Positions 1 to 7,707 of a stretch of 13,035 nucleotides of DNA are shown piece by piece. Origin of the DNA: Candidatus Aminicenantota bacterium (lineage in GTDB: Bacteria > Acidobacteriota > Aminicenantia > Aminicenantales > UBA4085); NCBI GenBank assembly GCA_003154255.1, contig PMCY01000082.1:1-13035 (forward strand), read 5' to 3'. The notes beneath the pieces were generated by a model. The model had not been told where the DNA came from. It searched no databases and was given only the letters and a program-made list of their open reading frames with translations. Position numbers and translations under genes: made by a program. The stretch's first letter is position 1. Each line of letters starts with the position of its first letter.

Positions 1-20
1 GGCCCCCGGGGAGGCGAACG

Positions 21-1427
21 ATGCTCAAGGAGAAAGAGGCCGTCATCCGCAAATTCATGTTTGTGGTCGACCTCTCCGTCGTCGGCGTCGCCTATCTGGC
101 GGCCTTCCTGATGCGGACGATCATCTCGGACAACGCCATGACCCTCCGCAGCCACATCATCTTCCTGGTGCTGGCCGCGCCCCTGTGGGGGCTGACGCTC
201 TACGCCAACGGCATGTTCCTCTCCATGCGCACGCGCTCCTACCTGGAGATCGTCTGGGCCATCCTCAGATCCGCGGCGTTGACCTTCCTGGCCTTCGGCA
301 CGATCATCTTCCTCTTCAGGCTCGGCGCTATAAGCCGGCTCTTCTATATCCTCTTCGCCGGACTGAGTTTCGTTTTCATCCTGATCGAAAAAACGATCCT
401 CTTCATGGGCGCCCACTACGTCCACCGCCAGAGCCTGAACACGCGGCGGATGTTGATCGTCGGGACCGGCCCGCGGGCCATCGAGTTCATCCACCGGGTC
501 GATCGCCACCCGGAATGGGGCTTCGAGCTCCTGGGGGCCATCGACGACGAACCCAGCCGGGGGATCCACCACGTCGACCGGCTGAAGGTCGTCGGAACGC
601 TGGAGGACATGCCTCGAATCTTCCATGAGGAAGCCGTGGACGAGGTCGTCTTCGTCGTCCCCCGCTCCCGGCTGAGCGCGCTCCTGGAGGCCATCGAGGA
701 CTGCGAGACGGAGGGCATCGTGGTGACGATCGCCGTCGACCTTTTTGACATGCGCTTGGCCAAGGCTTCCGTCACCGATCTCGAGGGGCTCCCTCTCCTC
801 CATTTCAAGACGACCCACGCCAAGGAATGGCAGCTTTTCCTCAAGCGGATATTCGATTTCACCCTCTCCACGCTGGGGATCGTGATCTTCAGCCCCCTGC
901 TGCTCATCGTGGCCATCCTCATCAAGGCGACCTCGCGCGGTCCGGTCTTCTACCGGCAGTCCCGGCTGGGTTACCACGGCCGCCGCTTCACTCTCTACAA
1001 ATTCCGGACCATGCGCAAGGGCGCCCACGATGTCCTGTCCATCGTCGGCGACCTTAACGACATGACGACGCCGGAATTCAGGCTCAAGAAGACCCAGTGG
1101 ATCACGCCCGTGGGCCGTTTCCTGAGGAAATCCAGCATCGATGAATTCCCCCAGCTCTTCAACGTCTTCGTCGGGCACATGAGCTTCGTCGGCCCGCGGC
1201 CGACAGTCCCCGAAGAAGTCGACAAGTACAAAACCTGGCAGCGCCGCCGCTTCTCCATGAAGCCCGGGATTACCTGCCTCTGGCAAGTCAAAGGCCGGAA
1301 CAAGCTCAATTTCGAGGAATGGATGAAGCTCGATCTGGATTACCTGGACCACTGGTCATTACGGCAGGATTTCGTTATCCTATTGAAAACGATTCCCGTC
1401 GTTCTGTTCGGCATCGGGGCGTATTAA
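21..1427 (+). CDS. Polyprenyl-phosphate sugar-1-phosphate transferase (EPS initiating enzyme, WbaP/WcaJ-like)
   Basis: Predicted to start repeat-unit assembly by moving a sugar-1-phosphate from a nucleotide sugar to undecaprenyl phosphate at the inner membrane. The 468 residues have the large polytopic layout: four hydrophobic segments (about 13-36, 45-66, 81-99, 105-127), a CoA_binding_3-like middle domain with a Gly-rich turn VGTGP at 147-151, then the bacterial sugar transferase domain (about 273-468). The catalytic domain begins with a hydrophobic segment near 280-300 and shows KFRTM (327-331), IDEFPQLFN, FVGPRP (389-394) and PGITCLWQ (from 415). Asp374-Glu375 align with the catalytic Asp-Glu dyad known from PglC-type transferases. 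Length is normal for the family. GGGGAGG at 8-14, six bases before the ATG, supports this start. It heads the visible EPS gene set; the next gene follows closely. The sugar substrate cannot be read from the sequence. The family call is secure. Confidence 0.95.
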   Translation: MLKEKEAVIRKFMFVVDLSVVGVAYLAAFLMRTIISDNAMTLRSHIIFLVLAAPLWGLTLYANGMFLSMRTRSYLEIVWAILRSAALTFLAFGTIIFLFRLGAISRLFYILFAGLSFVFILIEKTILFMGAHYVHRQSLNTRRMLIVGTGPRAIEFIHRVDRHPEWGFELLGAIDDEPSRGIHHVDRLKVVGTLEDMPRIFHEEAVDEVVFVVPRSRLSALLEAIEDCETEGIVVTIAVDLFDMRLAKASVTDLEGLPLLHFKTTHAKEWQLFLKRIFDFTLSTLGIVIFSPLLLIVAILIKATSRGPVFYRQSRLGYHGRRFTLYKFRTMRKGAHDVLSIVGDLNDMTTPEFRLKKTQWITPVGRFLRKSSIDEFPQLFNVFVGHMSFVGPRPTVPEEVDKYKTWQRRRFSMKPGITCLWQVKGRNKLNFEEWMKLDLDYLDHWSLRQDFVILLKTIPVVLFGIGAY

Positions 1428-1450
1428 GGGCTCGCAGATGGCTCCGGACC

Positions 1451-1460
1451 GGGGAAGGAA
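1451..1460 (+). promoter_or_regulatory. Shine-Dalgarno sequence deciding the start of the beta-barrel gene
   Basis: GGGGAAGGAA ends seven bases before the ATG at 1468. The earlier in-frame ATG at 1438 has no comparable purine tract at the right distance, so 1468 is the preferred start. It also places the hydrophobic signal segment closer to the N-terminus. Confidence 0.6.
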
Positions 1461-1467
1461 GATCGGG

Positions 1468-2781
1468 ATGAAGGCTCATAAAGGATCGATGAGAGCGGGA
1501 ATCGCTTTGATCGTCCTTGTTCTTCTCTGCCCCGGCCGCTCCTGGAGTTGGGGAAACACCTGGTTGGGGATCAATCTGGAGCTCATTGTCAATGACGCGC
1601 GGGGGAGAATGGGTTCCCTCAAATACAACGCGGCCCTGCAGCTTTTCACGGCGGGGTATGATTCCGACGTTTACTTCGGGAGCACGTTAAAGCCGGTTCC
1701 CGATTATACCTTCACGGTGGGGCCCAATCTTCGCCTTTTCTATCCCTTAGCCAAAGGCATCGTTTTGGACATTTCCGAAGTGCCCCAGTATGCCTTTTAT
1801 CTTCGCACGGTTCCAGATCGGGCTTTAAACAACTCGTTTCGAAGTCAGATTCACTTCGCTTTGGACAGATTGTACTTTCAGGTCGGCGGGAAGCTGGTCG
1901 ACGCCAAGGAACGGATCAGCACGGAATTGAATATCCATCTTCGCCATAGGGAGGACGATCTCACCGGGTTGTCGTTTTGGCAGATATCCAAGCAGACCGC
2001 CGTCTCTCTGCAATATCATTCATTTCAATATGCCTACGAGAATGCCCCGGACGGAAGCCTCAACGTCGGCGCCAATCTCAACAGAACGGAACGCTATCTC
2101 AATTTGTCGGCCTATCTCCAGCAAGTCGCCAGATCCAGGTTCTATCTGGACGCCGAATATGGATCCTTTGTTTTCAAAGAGCCCGTTTCGAAATATAAAG
2201 ACGCCCGGAGCCTCGGACTTTTTTTAGGCCTCGCATTTTTGCCGCCGCTGGCGAAAGAAGAACAAGGGAAAGGGATCGAGGGAAAAATCAATCTCGGTTA
2301 CAAGATTTTTGATTTCCTCGACCCCCGGCGGGTAGACTACCGTGGACTGGTCGCGAATTCGAGCCTCGTCCTCCATATTATCGATCGGACGGCCCTGCAC
2401 GGAGGATTTACCCGGGATATCCAATTTTCCGCCTTTTCGGACATCGCCATTTATATCCAAACAGTTTATAGCGCGGGCTTTTCCCGGGCCCTGACCAGGA
2501 CCGTGAATTTCCTTTATGATTTCTCCTATAATCGGAATAGCTACGTGCAACCCAAAGATATCCCTTTTCTCGGGGCGGATGAATATTTTAATCATTCTTT
2601 CGGACTCAGCTTCAGGCTGCAGAAAAATCTTGAATTGAGCTTCGTGGCGAACGTCGGCCAGAGAAACAGAAGTCTCGATCCAGAGCCCTTTCACCGAAAC
2701 TTTTTTGGCTTCAATCTCACCTACGGCTATACCTCCGGCGATGTTTCCATACTTGAAAATCCATTTTCCCGATATCGGTAA
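1468..2781 (+). CDS. Putative outer-membrane beta-barrel protein of the EPS locus (EpsL/BBP2-like)
   Basis: About 437 residues from the ATG at 1468 (an in-frame ATG lies at 1438). The N-terminus has a basic stretch, a hydrophobic core (GIALIVLVLL) and a likely signal-peptidase site near RSWS. The lone Cys after the core does not make a good lipobox. The mature part has no membrane helix. It is built of short strands with alternating polar and hydrophobic or aromatic residues, separated by charged turns (for example RYLNLSAYLQ, FYLDAEYGSFVF, LELSFVANVG), which suggests a multi-strand outer-membrane barrel. Barrel proteins of the BBP2/EpsL kind are known in EPS operons and are thought to help polymer cross the outer membrane. 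Position between the initiating transferase and the export protein fits this. The C-terminus (FSRYR) lacks the usual terminal Phe. Base composition is AT-richer than the neighbours (for example about 37% GC in 2581-2640). The barrel call rests on pattern and context, not on a recognised motif. Confidence 0.65.
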   Translation: MKAHKGSMRAGIALIVLVLLCPGRSWSWGNTWLGINLELIVNDARGRMGSLKYNAALQLFTAGYDSDVYFGSTLKPVPDYTFTVGPNLRLFYPLAKGIVLDISEVPQYAFYLRTVPDRALNNSFRSQIHFALDRLYFQVGGKLVDAKERISTELNIHLRHREDDLTGLSFWQISKQTAVSLQYHSFQYAYENAPDGSLNVGANLNRTERYLNLSAYLQQVARSRFYLDAEYGSFVFKEPVSKYKDARSLGLFLGLAFLPPLAKEEQGKGIEGKINLGYKIFDFLDPRRVDYRGLVANSSLVLHIIDRTALHGGFTRDIQFSAFSDIAIYIQTVYSAGFSRALTRTVNFLYDFSYNRNSYVQPKDIPFLGADEYFNHSFGLSFRLQKNLELSFVANVGQRNRSLDPEPFHRNFFGFNLTYGYTSGDVSILENPFSRYR

Positions 2782-2824
2782 TCCCGATGGACCGGGCCGG
2801 ACTCCGAAAATCGGACAGGCCGAT
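2769..2824. repeat. Cluster of CCGAT/ATCGG boxes, including two inverted repeats
   Basis: Five copies of CCGAT or its complement ATCGG fall within 56 bases: 2769-2773, 2774-2778, 2784-2788, 2810-2814 and 2820-2824. A sixth is at 2880-2884. The first two form the perfect palindrome CCGATATCGG, ending directly at the barrel gene's stop codon. TCCGA-AAA-TCGGA at 2803-2815 is a short hairpin. There is no T-tract, so a simple intrinsic terminator is not supported. The boxes could be an operator or an RNA structure; function is unknown. Confidence 0.4.
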
Positions 2825-3111
2825 GACGTGGAAATTGGAGAAGGAATTAGTTTAATGCCCTGTTTATGGATCGCGCCGGCCGATAGCCGTCCGCTGTCAT
2901 GGTCATCGCGGCATGAAAACGCTGGCCGCAAAAACGGGCTCGGCGTAGAATGGATGGGCCTTGCGGGCGCGGCCTCCCTAAGCCGGCCCGGACCTCGTCC
3001 CGTCACCGCGTCCACTTCGGATCTTGACGCCAGGAATTCGGGGACATTATTATAAATGGCCTTGAGGGAAGACGAACGAGACAATCGCGAGTTACGAAAA
3101 AGAGGGATGCG
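2782..3111. other. 330-base intergenic gap splitting the EPS gene set
   Basis: No convincing gene is seen here. The open frames crossing it on both strands lack a good ribosome site or run antisense through the barrel gene. It holds the CCGAT boxes at its left end, a GC-rich middle with GGCC-type inverted repeats, and a sigma70-like promoter near its right end. No known riboswitch was recognised. Confidence 0.5.
3024..3053 (+). promoter_or_regulatory. Predicted sigma70-type promoter for the export/kinase genes
   Basis: TTGACG (3024-3029, 5 of 6 consensus) is followed after 18 bases by TATTAT (3048-3053, 5 of 6), inside an AT-rich patch that stands out from its GC-rich surroundings. It would give a leader of roughly 50 bases before the ATG at 3112. 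It implies that the export protein and tyrosine kinase can be expressed apart from the upstream transferase. Confidence 0.5.
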
Positions 3112-3990
3112 ATGGCTAAATTTGAAGAAAAGTCGAGAGGGCTGAGATGGATCATCCCCTTGAAGGGTCTTTTGATCTTGGTTTTGGGTTGTTCATTCTC
3201 AGCCGCTGCGAACCTCCCGCTGCAGCAGGAAAACCAGCTGCCCGTCACGGATTACAAGATCGGGTCCAAAGACTTGCTGGAGATCAAAGTGTTCGAGTTG
3301 CCCGAGCTGAATCAAACCGTCCGCGTCTCCGAGGATGGATCGATCAGCCTGATTATGCTGGGCAAGATCGAGGTGGCGGGGCTGACCGCCCAGGAGATGG
3401 AAAAGAAGCTGGCCGCGATCCTGGACCAGCAGTACACGAAGGTCGCCCACGTTTCGGTTTTCATAAAAGAATATCAGAAAGTGTCCGTCCTCGGCGCCGT
3501 CGGAAAACCCGGCATGTTCGAGCTCAGCGGGCCGATGACCCTTCTCCAGATCATTTCCCAAGCCGGGGGATTGACCGGCCTGGCCATGAACGAGCTTTAT
3601 GTTTACCGGCAGGGGAAAGACGGTAAAAAAACCAAATTGACCATCAACCTCGAAGATTTAATGTCCAACGGGAACCAGGCCGCCAATATCGATCTTCAGC
3701 CTAATGATGTCGTTAACGTCCCGATCGACCAAATGCTGACGGTCTACGTTTACGGGGAAGTTAAAAATCCCGGGGCGATCCAATTCAAGCAGTCGAAAAA
3801 AATCACCTTGCTGCAGGCCATCGCCCAAGCCGGCGGAACGACGGAATGGGCCTCCTCGAGCGTCAAGATCAAAAAGAAGGAAAAGGTGACGGGGAAAGAG
3901 ATGCAAGTGACGGTGAACTTGAAGAATATGCTGAGTGGACGGACCCCCGACATTGTCCTGGAAGAGGGCGACATCGTGATCGTCCCTTGA
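3112..3990 (+). CDS. Polysaccharide export protein with SLBB domains (Wza-like)
   Basis: Likely forms the periplasmic/outer-membrane export channel for the polymer. The N-terminus has a hydrophobic segment ending VLGC, so Cys27 may be the lipidated residue of a lipoprotein, as in Wza; cleavage after SAA at 30-32 is the alternative. A Poly_export domain follows (about 48-120: YKIGSKDLLEIKVF, then VRVSEDGSISLIMLGKIEVAG). Two SLBB units come next, VLGAVGKPGMFELSG with LLQIISQAGG, and VYVYGEVKNPGAIQF with LLQAIAQAGG. The 292 residues are shorter than Wza (about 380), and no long C-terminal helix for crossing the outer membrane is seen. That may be why a separate barrel protein is encoded just upstream; this is inference. 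AGAGGG at 3101-3106 is five bases before the ATG. The kinase gene starts 30 bases downstream, so they are probably one transcript. Confidence 0.93.
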   Translation: MAKFEEKSRGLRWIIPLKGLLILVLGCSFSAAANLPLQQENQLPVTDYKIGSKDLLEIKVFELPELNQTVRVSEDGSISLIMLGKIEVAGLTAQEMEKKLAAILDQQYTKVAHVSVFIKEYQKVSVLGAVGKPGMFELSGPMTLLQIISQAGGLTGLAMNELYVYRQGKDGKKTKLTINLEDLMSNGNQAANIDLQPNDVVNVPIDQMLTVYVYGEVKNPGAIQFKQSKKITLLQAIAQAGGTTEWASSSVKIKKKEKVTGKEMQVTVNLKNMLSGRTPDIVLEEGDIVIVP

Positions 3991-4020
3991 ACGCCCGCTA
4001 TTTTATGAGAAGCGATCGTC

Positions 4021-6276
4021 ATGACTGAATATAAGACGGAAACGCAAAAAGGGATCATGGCCCAAGCCCAACACTATGGGCACATTATTTTCAAATGGAA
4101 ATGGACCATCCTCGTTTTCTTTTTCGTGGTGATCACGAGCGTGACCCTGTACGTCTTCTTGACCAAACCGACGTATATGGCAAGCAGCAGCATTTGGATC
4201 GATGATGAGCCTAAAATCCTGCCCTTTGAAGAGATCCAAACACTGAGCGCCAACTCCAATCTCCCCAGCCAAACGCAGCTGCTCCAAAGTCGGGCCCTGG
4301 CCGCCGAAATCATCGAAAAACTCAAGCTTCATGAAAATCCGGAATTCTCCGGCAAAAAGTCGGCCGGCGGGGGCTCTTTCCAGACGGCGCCCCTGCAAGT
4401 CCGGGAGCGGCTGATCGAAGACTTTTTGAAAAGCATCTCCGTCACCCCCATCACGGGGACCCGCATGGTCGAGGTTCGATTCACAAGCCGCCATCCGCAG
4501 CTCGCCGCCGACGCCTTGAATGCCCTCGTCGACGGGTTCATCGCCATGATCATCAAGAAGAGCTATCGGGATTCGGAACAGGCCATGGAATTCCTGAGCA
4601 ACCAAATCGTGACTCTTCGCCACGAGATCGGCGAGCGTGAAAAACAACTCAACTCCTACGGTTCGGAGAAAAGCATCCTGCCCCCAACGGCCTCGGAAGC
4701 CCCGACCGTCACCCGGCTGGCGGAATTCAACAAGACTCTTACGGACGCGACGATCGACCGCATTAATAAATATAATTATTACAATCAGATCAAGTCCGCG
4801 CCTCTGGGAGAAATTCCCGATGCCCCGGCCGGCACGCTGATCCAGACCCTGCGCGGGCAATATTCGACCCTCAGCCGCGAATACGCCAAGAGGCTGGCCA
4901 CCATCAGGCCGGAATACCCTGAAATGCAGCGTCTGAAATCGGAGCTCGACGCGGCCACGGAGGCCCTCCAGAACGAAACCCAGAACCTCATCCGCGTGGC
5001 TCTGACCAACTACCAGGCCGCGCTCAGAAAAGAACAGTCGTTCCAGAAACAGCTCGACGACCTCAAAAACGAAGTGTTCAAGTCGAATAGCAATTCCATC
5101 CAATACAACAGTCTCCAGATCGAGCTGGCCAGCAAGAAAACCCTGCTCGAAACGCTGTCCAAGAAGCAGAGTGAAACCGACGTTTCCTCCCAGCTCAAAG
5201 GCCTCAAGGCCATCAACGTCTGGGTCGTGGACAAAGCGGATCCTCCGCTCAATCCCGCCTTCCCCAACAAGAGGAAGATCCTCATGATCGCCGTCCTCTT
5301 CGGCCTGGCCGGGGGATTGGGCTTGGGCTTGGCCCTCGAATCGATGTCCCAGACGGTCAATACTTCGAAAGACATTGCCAAAGCCACGGACCTGCCCACC
5401 CTGGGGGTCATCCCGTCCTTCGGCGCGGGATCGAAAGGGAAAGGATCACGGACCGAATGGTCGAGAATCGTGGCCCTTCTCCGCGGCGGCGGGACCAAGA
5501 TGAAGAAAGAAAAGTCCGGCCCGCCGGCGGGCAACCGCAGCGTCGGCCTGGACGATTTGTCCGCCTCGGGCGAGACGCCCAAAAACATGCCGGCCAAGAT
5601 CGAGCTCATCGCTTCCCGTGAGCCGAATTCGATCCAGGCGGAAGGCTTTCGTTCCATCCGGACGATGCTGTTCATCTCCACTCCGCCGCGCAAAAGCAAC
5701 ACCATCCTATTCACCAGCGCTCTCGCGCGGGAGGGGAAATCCTCCTCGGTCTCCAACCTCGCCTTGGTCATGGCCAAGGGCGGCAAGAAAGTGGTGATCA
5801 TCGATGCCGACCTTCGCAAGCCGAAACAGCATAAGATTTTCCGCTCTGACAATAATCTGGGAATGACCAATTTCCTGAGCTCTCATATCGATTTTTGGCA
5901 GGTCGTTCAGGCCACATCATTCCCCAACCTCTGTCTCATCAAGTGCGGCCCGATCCCGGCCAACCCCATCGAGCTCCTGACCTCGGAAAGAATGGAAGAG
6001 CTCCTGACCTCGCTGAAGCCAAACTTCGATTTCATCCTCATCGACTCTCCCCCGATCCTGGCGGTCTCCGATTCCCTGGCCATGGGTCCCCTGGCCGACG
6101 GGGCCATCCTCGTCGCCCGCGGCGGACAGACGCCGATACCGGCCCTCAAGCAAGCCAAGGAAAAACTGGACGCCCACAAGATCAAATGCCTGGGCGTCAT
6201 CCTGAACGACGTCGACCTGATCGAGGAGGACGGCTATTACGCCCGAGAGTATTATCACTACGCCGCACCGGATTGA
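4021..6276 (+). CDS. Wzc-type chain-length regulator fused to bacterial tyrosine kinase (BY-kinase)
   Basis: Inner-membrane protein of 751 residues that controls polymer length and export together with the Wza-like protein. The N-terminal Wzz domain has a membrane helix at about 28-47, a long periplasmic part with coiled coil (about 185-390), the proline-rich motif DPPLNPAFP (407-415) and a second helix at about 420-440. A linker of about 100 residues leads to the kinase domain, which opens with PNSIQAEGFRSIRTML. Walker A is SALAREGKSS (566-575), Walker A' is VVIIDADLRK (591-600) and Walker B is FILIDSPP (671-678). The C-terminus carries five Tyr (739, 740, 744, 745, 747), the cluster that BY-kinases phosphorylate in trans. 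All expected parts are present on one chain, as in proteobacterial Wzc rather than split CapA/CapB. GAGAAG at 4008-4013 is a modest ribosome site. No cognate low-molecular-weight phosphatase is in the window. Confidence 0.95.
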   Translation: MTEYKTETQKGIMAQAQHYGHIIFKWKWTILVFFFVVITSVTLYVFLTKPTYMASSSIWIDDEPKILPFEEIQTLSANSNLPSQTQLLQSRALAAEIIEKLKLHENPEFSGKKSAGGGSFQTAPLQVRERLIEDFLKSISVTPITGTRMVEVRFTSRHPQLAADALNALVDGFIAMIIKKSYRDSEQAMEFLSNQIVTLRHEIGEREKQLNSYGSEKSILPPTASEAPTVTRLAEFNKTLTDATIDRINKYNYYNQIKSAPLGEIPDAPAGTLIQTLRGQYSTLSREYAKRLATIRPEYPEMQRLKSELDAATEALQNETQNLIRVALTNYQAALRKEQSFQKQLDDLKNEVFKSNSNSIQYNSLQIELASKKTLLETLSKKQSETDVSSQLKGLKAINVWVVDKADPPLNPAFPNKRKILMIAVLFGLAGGLGLGLALESMSQTVNTSKDIAKATDLPTLGVIPSFGAGSKGKGSRTEWSRIVALLRGGGTKMKKEKSGPPAGNRSVGLDDLSASGETPKNMPAKIELIASREPNSIQAEGFRSIRTMLFISTPPRKSNTILFTSALAREGKSSSVSNLALVMAKGGKKVVIIDADLRKPKQHKIFRSDNNLGMTNFLSSHIDFWQVVQATSFPNLCLIKCGPIPANPIELLTSERMEELLTSLKPNFDFILIDSPPILAVSDSLAMGPLADGAILVARGGQTPIPALKQAKEKLDAHKIKCLGVILNDVDLIEEDGYYAREYYHYAAPD

Positions 6277-6406
6277 ATCCCTTTGAACCCTCCGGAGAGT
6301 CCCGATTTCCCGGCCTTGCCGAGCTCGTTTTGTCGTTGACACGTCACCCTCGAATAGCGGTCCGATAGAAATTCGAAGGAAACATGAAGCCGAGGAGCTT
6401 CTCTTT

Positions 6407-6436
6407 TTGGATTAAAGGCGTTGGAAGGAATAAAAT
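6407..6436 (+). promoter_or_regulatory. Weak possible promoter before the VanZ/LamG gene
   Basis: TTGGAT (6407-6412, 3 of 6) and TAAAAT (6431-6436, 5 of 6) are 18 bases apart in the 240-base gap between the kinase and the VanZ-like gene. The -35 match is poor, so readthrough from the kinase gene is equally possible. Confidence 0.2.
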
Positions 6437-6516
6437 AGTCCTCCGGAGCCGGCTTTCCATCCTGCCCGAGAATCGGCGAAGAAATCCGGAAAAACGGCTC
6501 GAAGTCGCGGTCAAAC

Positions 6517-7707
6517 GTGCCCGGTAAATTATTAAATTCCAAGGGATTCTGGGGGCTCTTCTGCATGGCCATGATTATCGGCCTTCTCCTGGCCGGTCTT
6601 TGGCCTTTTGAATTTTCCCCCCGGAATCGAGCCTCTTGGATTCCCGAAGGAAACGGCCTGTATTTTGGCGGCCAAAAGAGATTCTGGATTCATTCCGTCG
6701 GGAGCCTCGCTTATTCGCGCCCGCTCACGGTTTCATCGGCCTGGCCGCCGGCGAAAAAAGGTGAATGGACCATCGCCATTGAAGTTCGGCCGGCGAATTC
6801 CGAGACCGATGGAATCCCCCATTTTCTTTCGATGACGAATAAATCGGGAGAGGAAATCCTCTATCTGGGTCAATGGAAGACCTCCTTGATTATGGGTTGG
6901 TCCGGTTCTCGACAAGAAAGCCCAGGGAGGCATCGGAATATCATTGTCGGGGAGGCCCTCTCGGCGGAGAGGGCCCGCCGGTTGACCATCACGTCCGATC
7001 AGACAGGCACGGCGATCTATGTGGACGGCGCATTGGCGAAGAGGTTTCCCGAGGCGATCGTGCGGGGGGAAGAAGACACTCTGCGCGGCTGCCGAATCAT
7101 GTTGGGGAATTCGCCCTCGGGGAGGAGCCCTTGGACGGGGACGATCTTGGCTTTGGCCCTCTTCGAGAGATCCTTGACCAAGAGGCAAGTCCCCCGGACC
7201 GGGGAAAGCCCAGGGGATGAATCCAAAGATTTCGACGTCCCTTCGGCCGGAGGGATGGCCTCCTTTAATTTTAGAGGAGGAGAAACCTCCCTTCGTATCG
7301 ATCTTTCCGGAAACGGAAATGCGTTCGTAATTCCGGCGCGTATCGTCTTCGAGAAAAGGCTTCTCGCCTGGCCGGGCTTCGCCGAACACAACAGCGTTTC
7401 GATGGCGGAGGATATCGTCGCCAATCTTCTTGGATTCGTTCCTTTGGGATTTTTCTTTTCTTTATGGCTCTTCAAATTTCCAGGCTGGAAACCCCGGCGC
7501 GCTTATGCCTTGGTCATTCTCCTGGGAGGATTCATCAGCCTGGGAATCGAAACGACTCAAGCGTTCATGCCGGCCCGCGATTCGTCCCTGCTCGACCTCC
7601 TCGGCAATATATCCGGCACGCTGATGGGCGTCCTGATCTTCCATCTCCTCCACGGTTCCGCTGCGGCCCGGGCGCGGGGTCGGGAAACGTCCATTCCCGA
7701 TCATTGA
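6517..7707 (+). CDS. VanZ-like membrane protein with inserted LamG/concanavalin A-like domain
   Basis: 396 residues starting at GTG. A first membrane helix (about 10-30, ending GLLLAGLWPF) is followed by a soluble domain (about 45-230) with features of a LamG-type jelly roll: GNGLYFGG near its start, WTIAIEVRP, a GTAIYVDG hairpin, and the closing WTGTILALALFERSLT. A second soluble stretch leads to three membrane helices (about 300-319, 329-350, 359-379) that carry the VanZ-family pattern: IVANLLGFVPLGF, IETTQAFMPARDSS and LLDLLGNISGTLMG. VanZ itself is linked to teicoplanin resistance, but the family's biochemical role is unknown and many members sit in EPS loci. The LamG domain probably faces the periplasm and might bind glycan; that is inference. 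GTG 6517 is chosen because the next start, ATG 6565, would cut the first helix to about 15 residues, and no other start exists back to the stop at 6436. Its ribosome site is weak. Confidence 0.8.
   Translation: MPGKLLNSKGFWGLFCMAMIIGLLLAGLWPFEFSPRNRASWIPEGNGLYFGGQKRFWIHSVGSLAYSRPLTVSSAWPPAKKGEWTIAIEVRPANSETDGIPHFLSMTNKSGEEILYLGQWKTSLIMGWSGSRQESPGRHRNIIVGEALSAERARRLTITSDQTGTAIYVDGALAKRFPEAIVRGEEDTLRGCRIMLGNSPSGRSPWTGTILALALFERSLTKRQVPRTGESPGDESKDFDVPSAGGMASFNFRGGETSLRIDLSGNGNAFVIPARIVFEKRLLAWPGFAEHNSVSMAEDIVANLLGFVPLGFFFSLWLFKFPGWKPRRAYALVILLGGFISLGIETTQAFMPARDSSLLDLLGNISGTLMGVLIFHLLHGSAAARARGRETSIPDH

Noticed and set aside
2705..3055. A 116-codon plus-strand ORF in the 330-base gap
   Set aside because: It overlaps the end of the barrel gene in another frame, is rich in Pro, Ser and Gly, and has no ribosome site or recognised family.
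2224..3084. A 286-codon minus-strand ORF across the barrel gene and the 330-base gap
   Set aside because: No motif, no convincing ribosome site, and largely antisense to a gene with a signal peptide and barrel-like strands.
6336..6341. Perfect -35 hexamer TTGACA between the kinase and VanZ genes
   Set aside because: No acceptable -10 hexamer lies 15-21 bases downstream, so a promoter is not supported.
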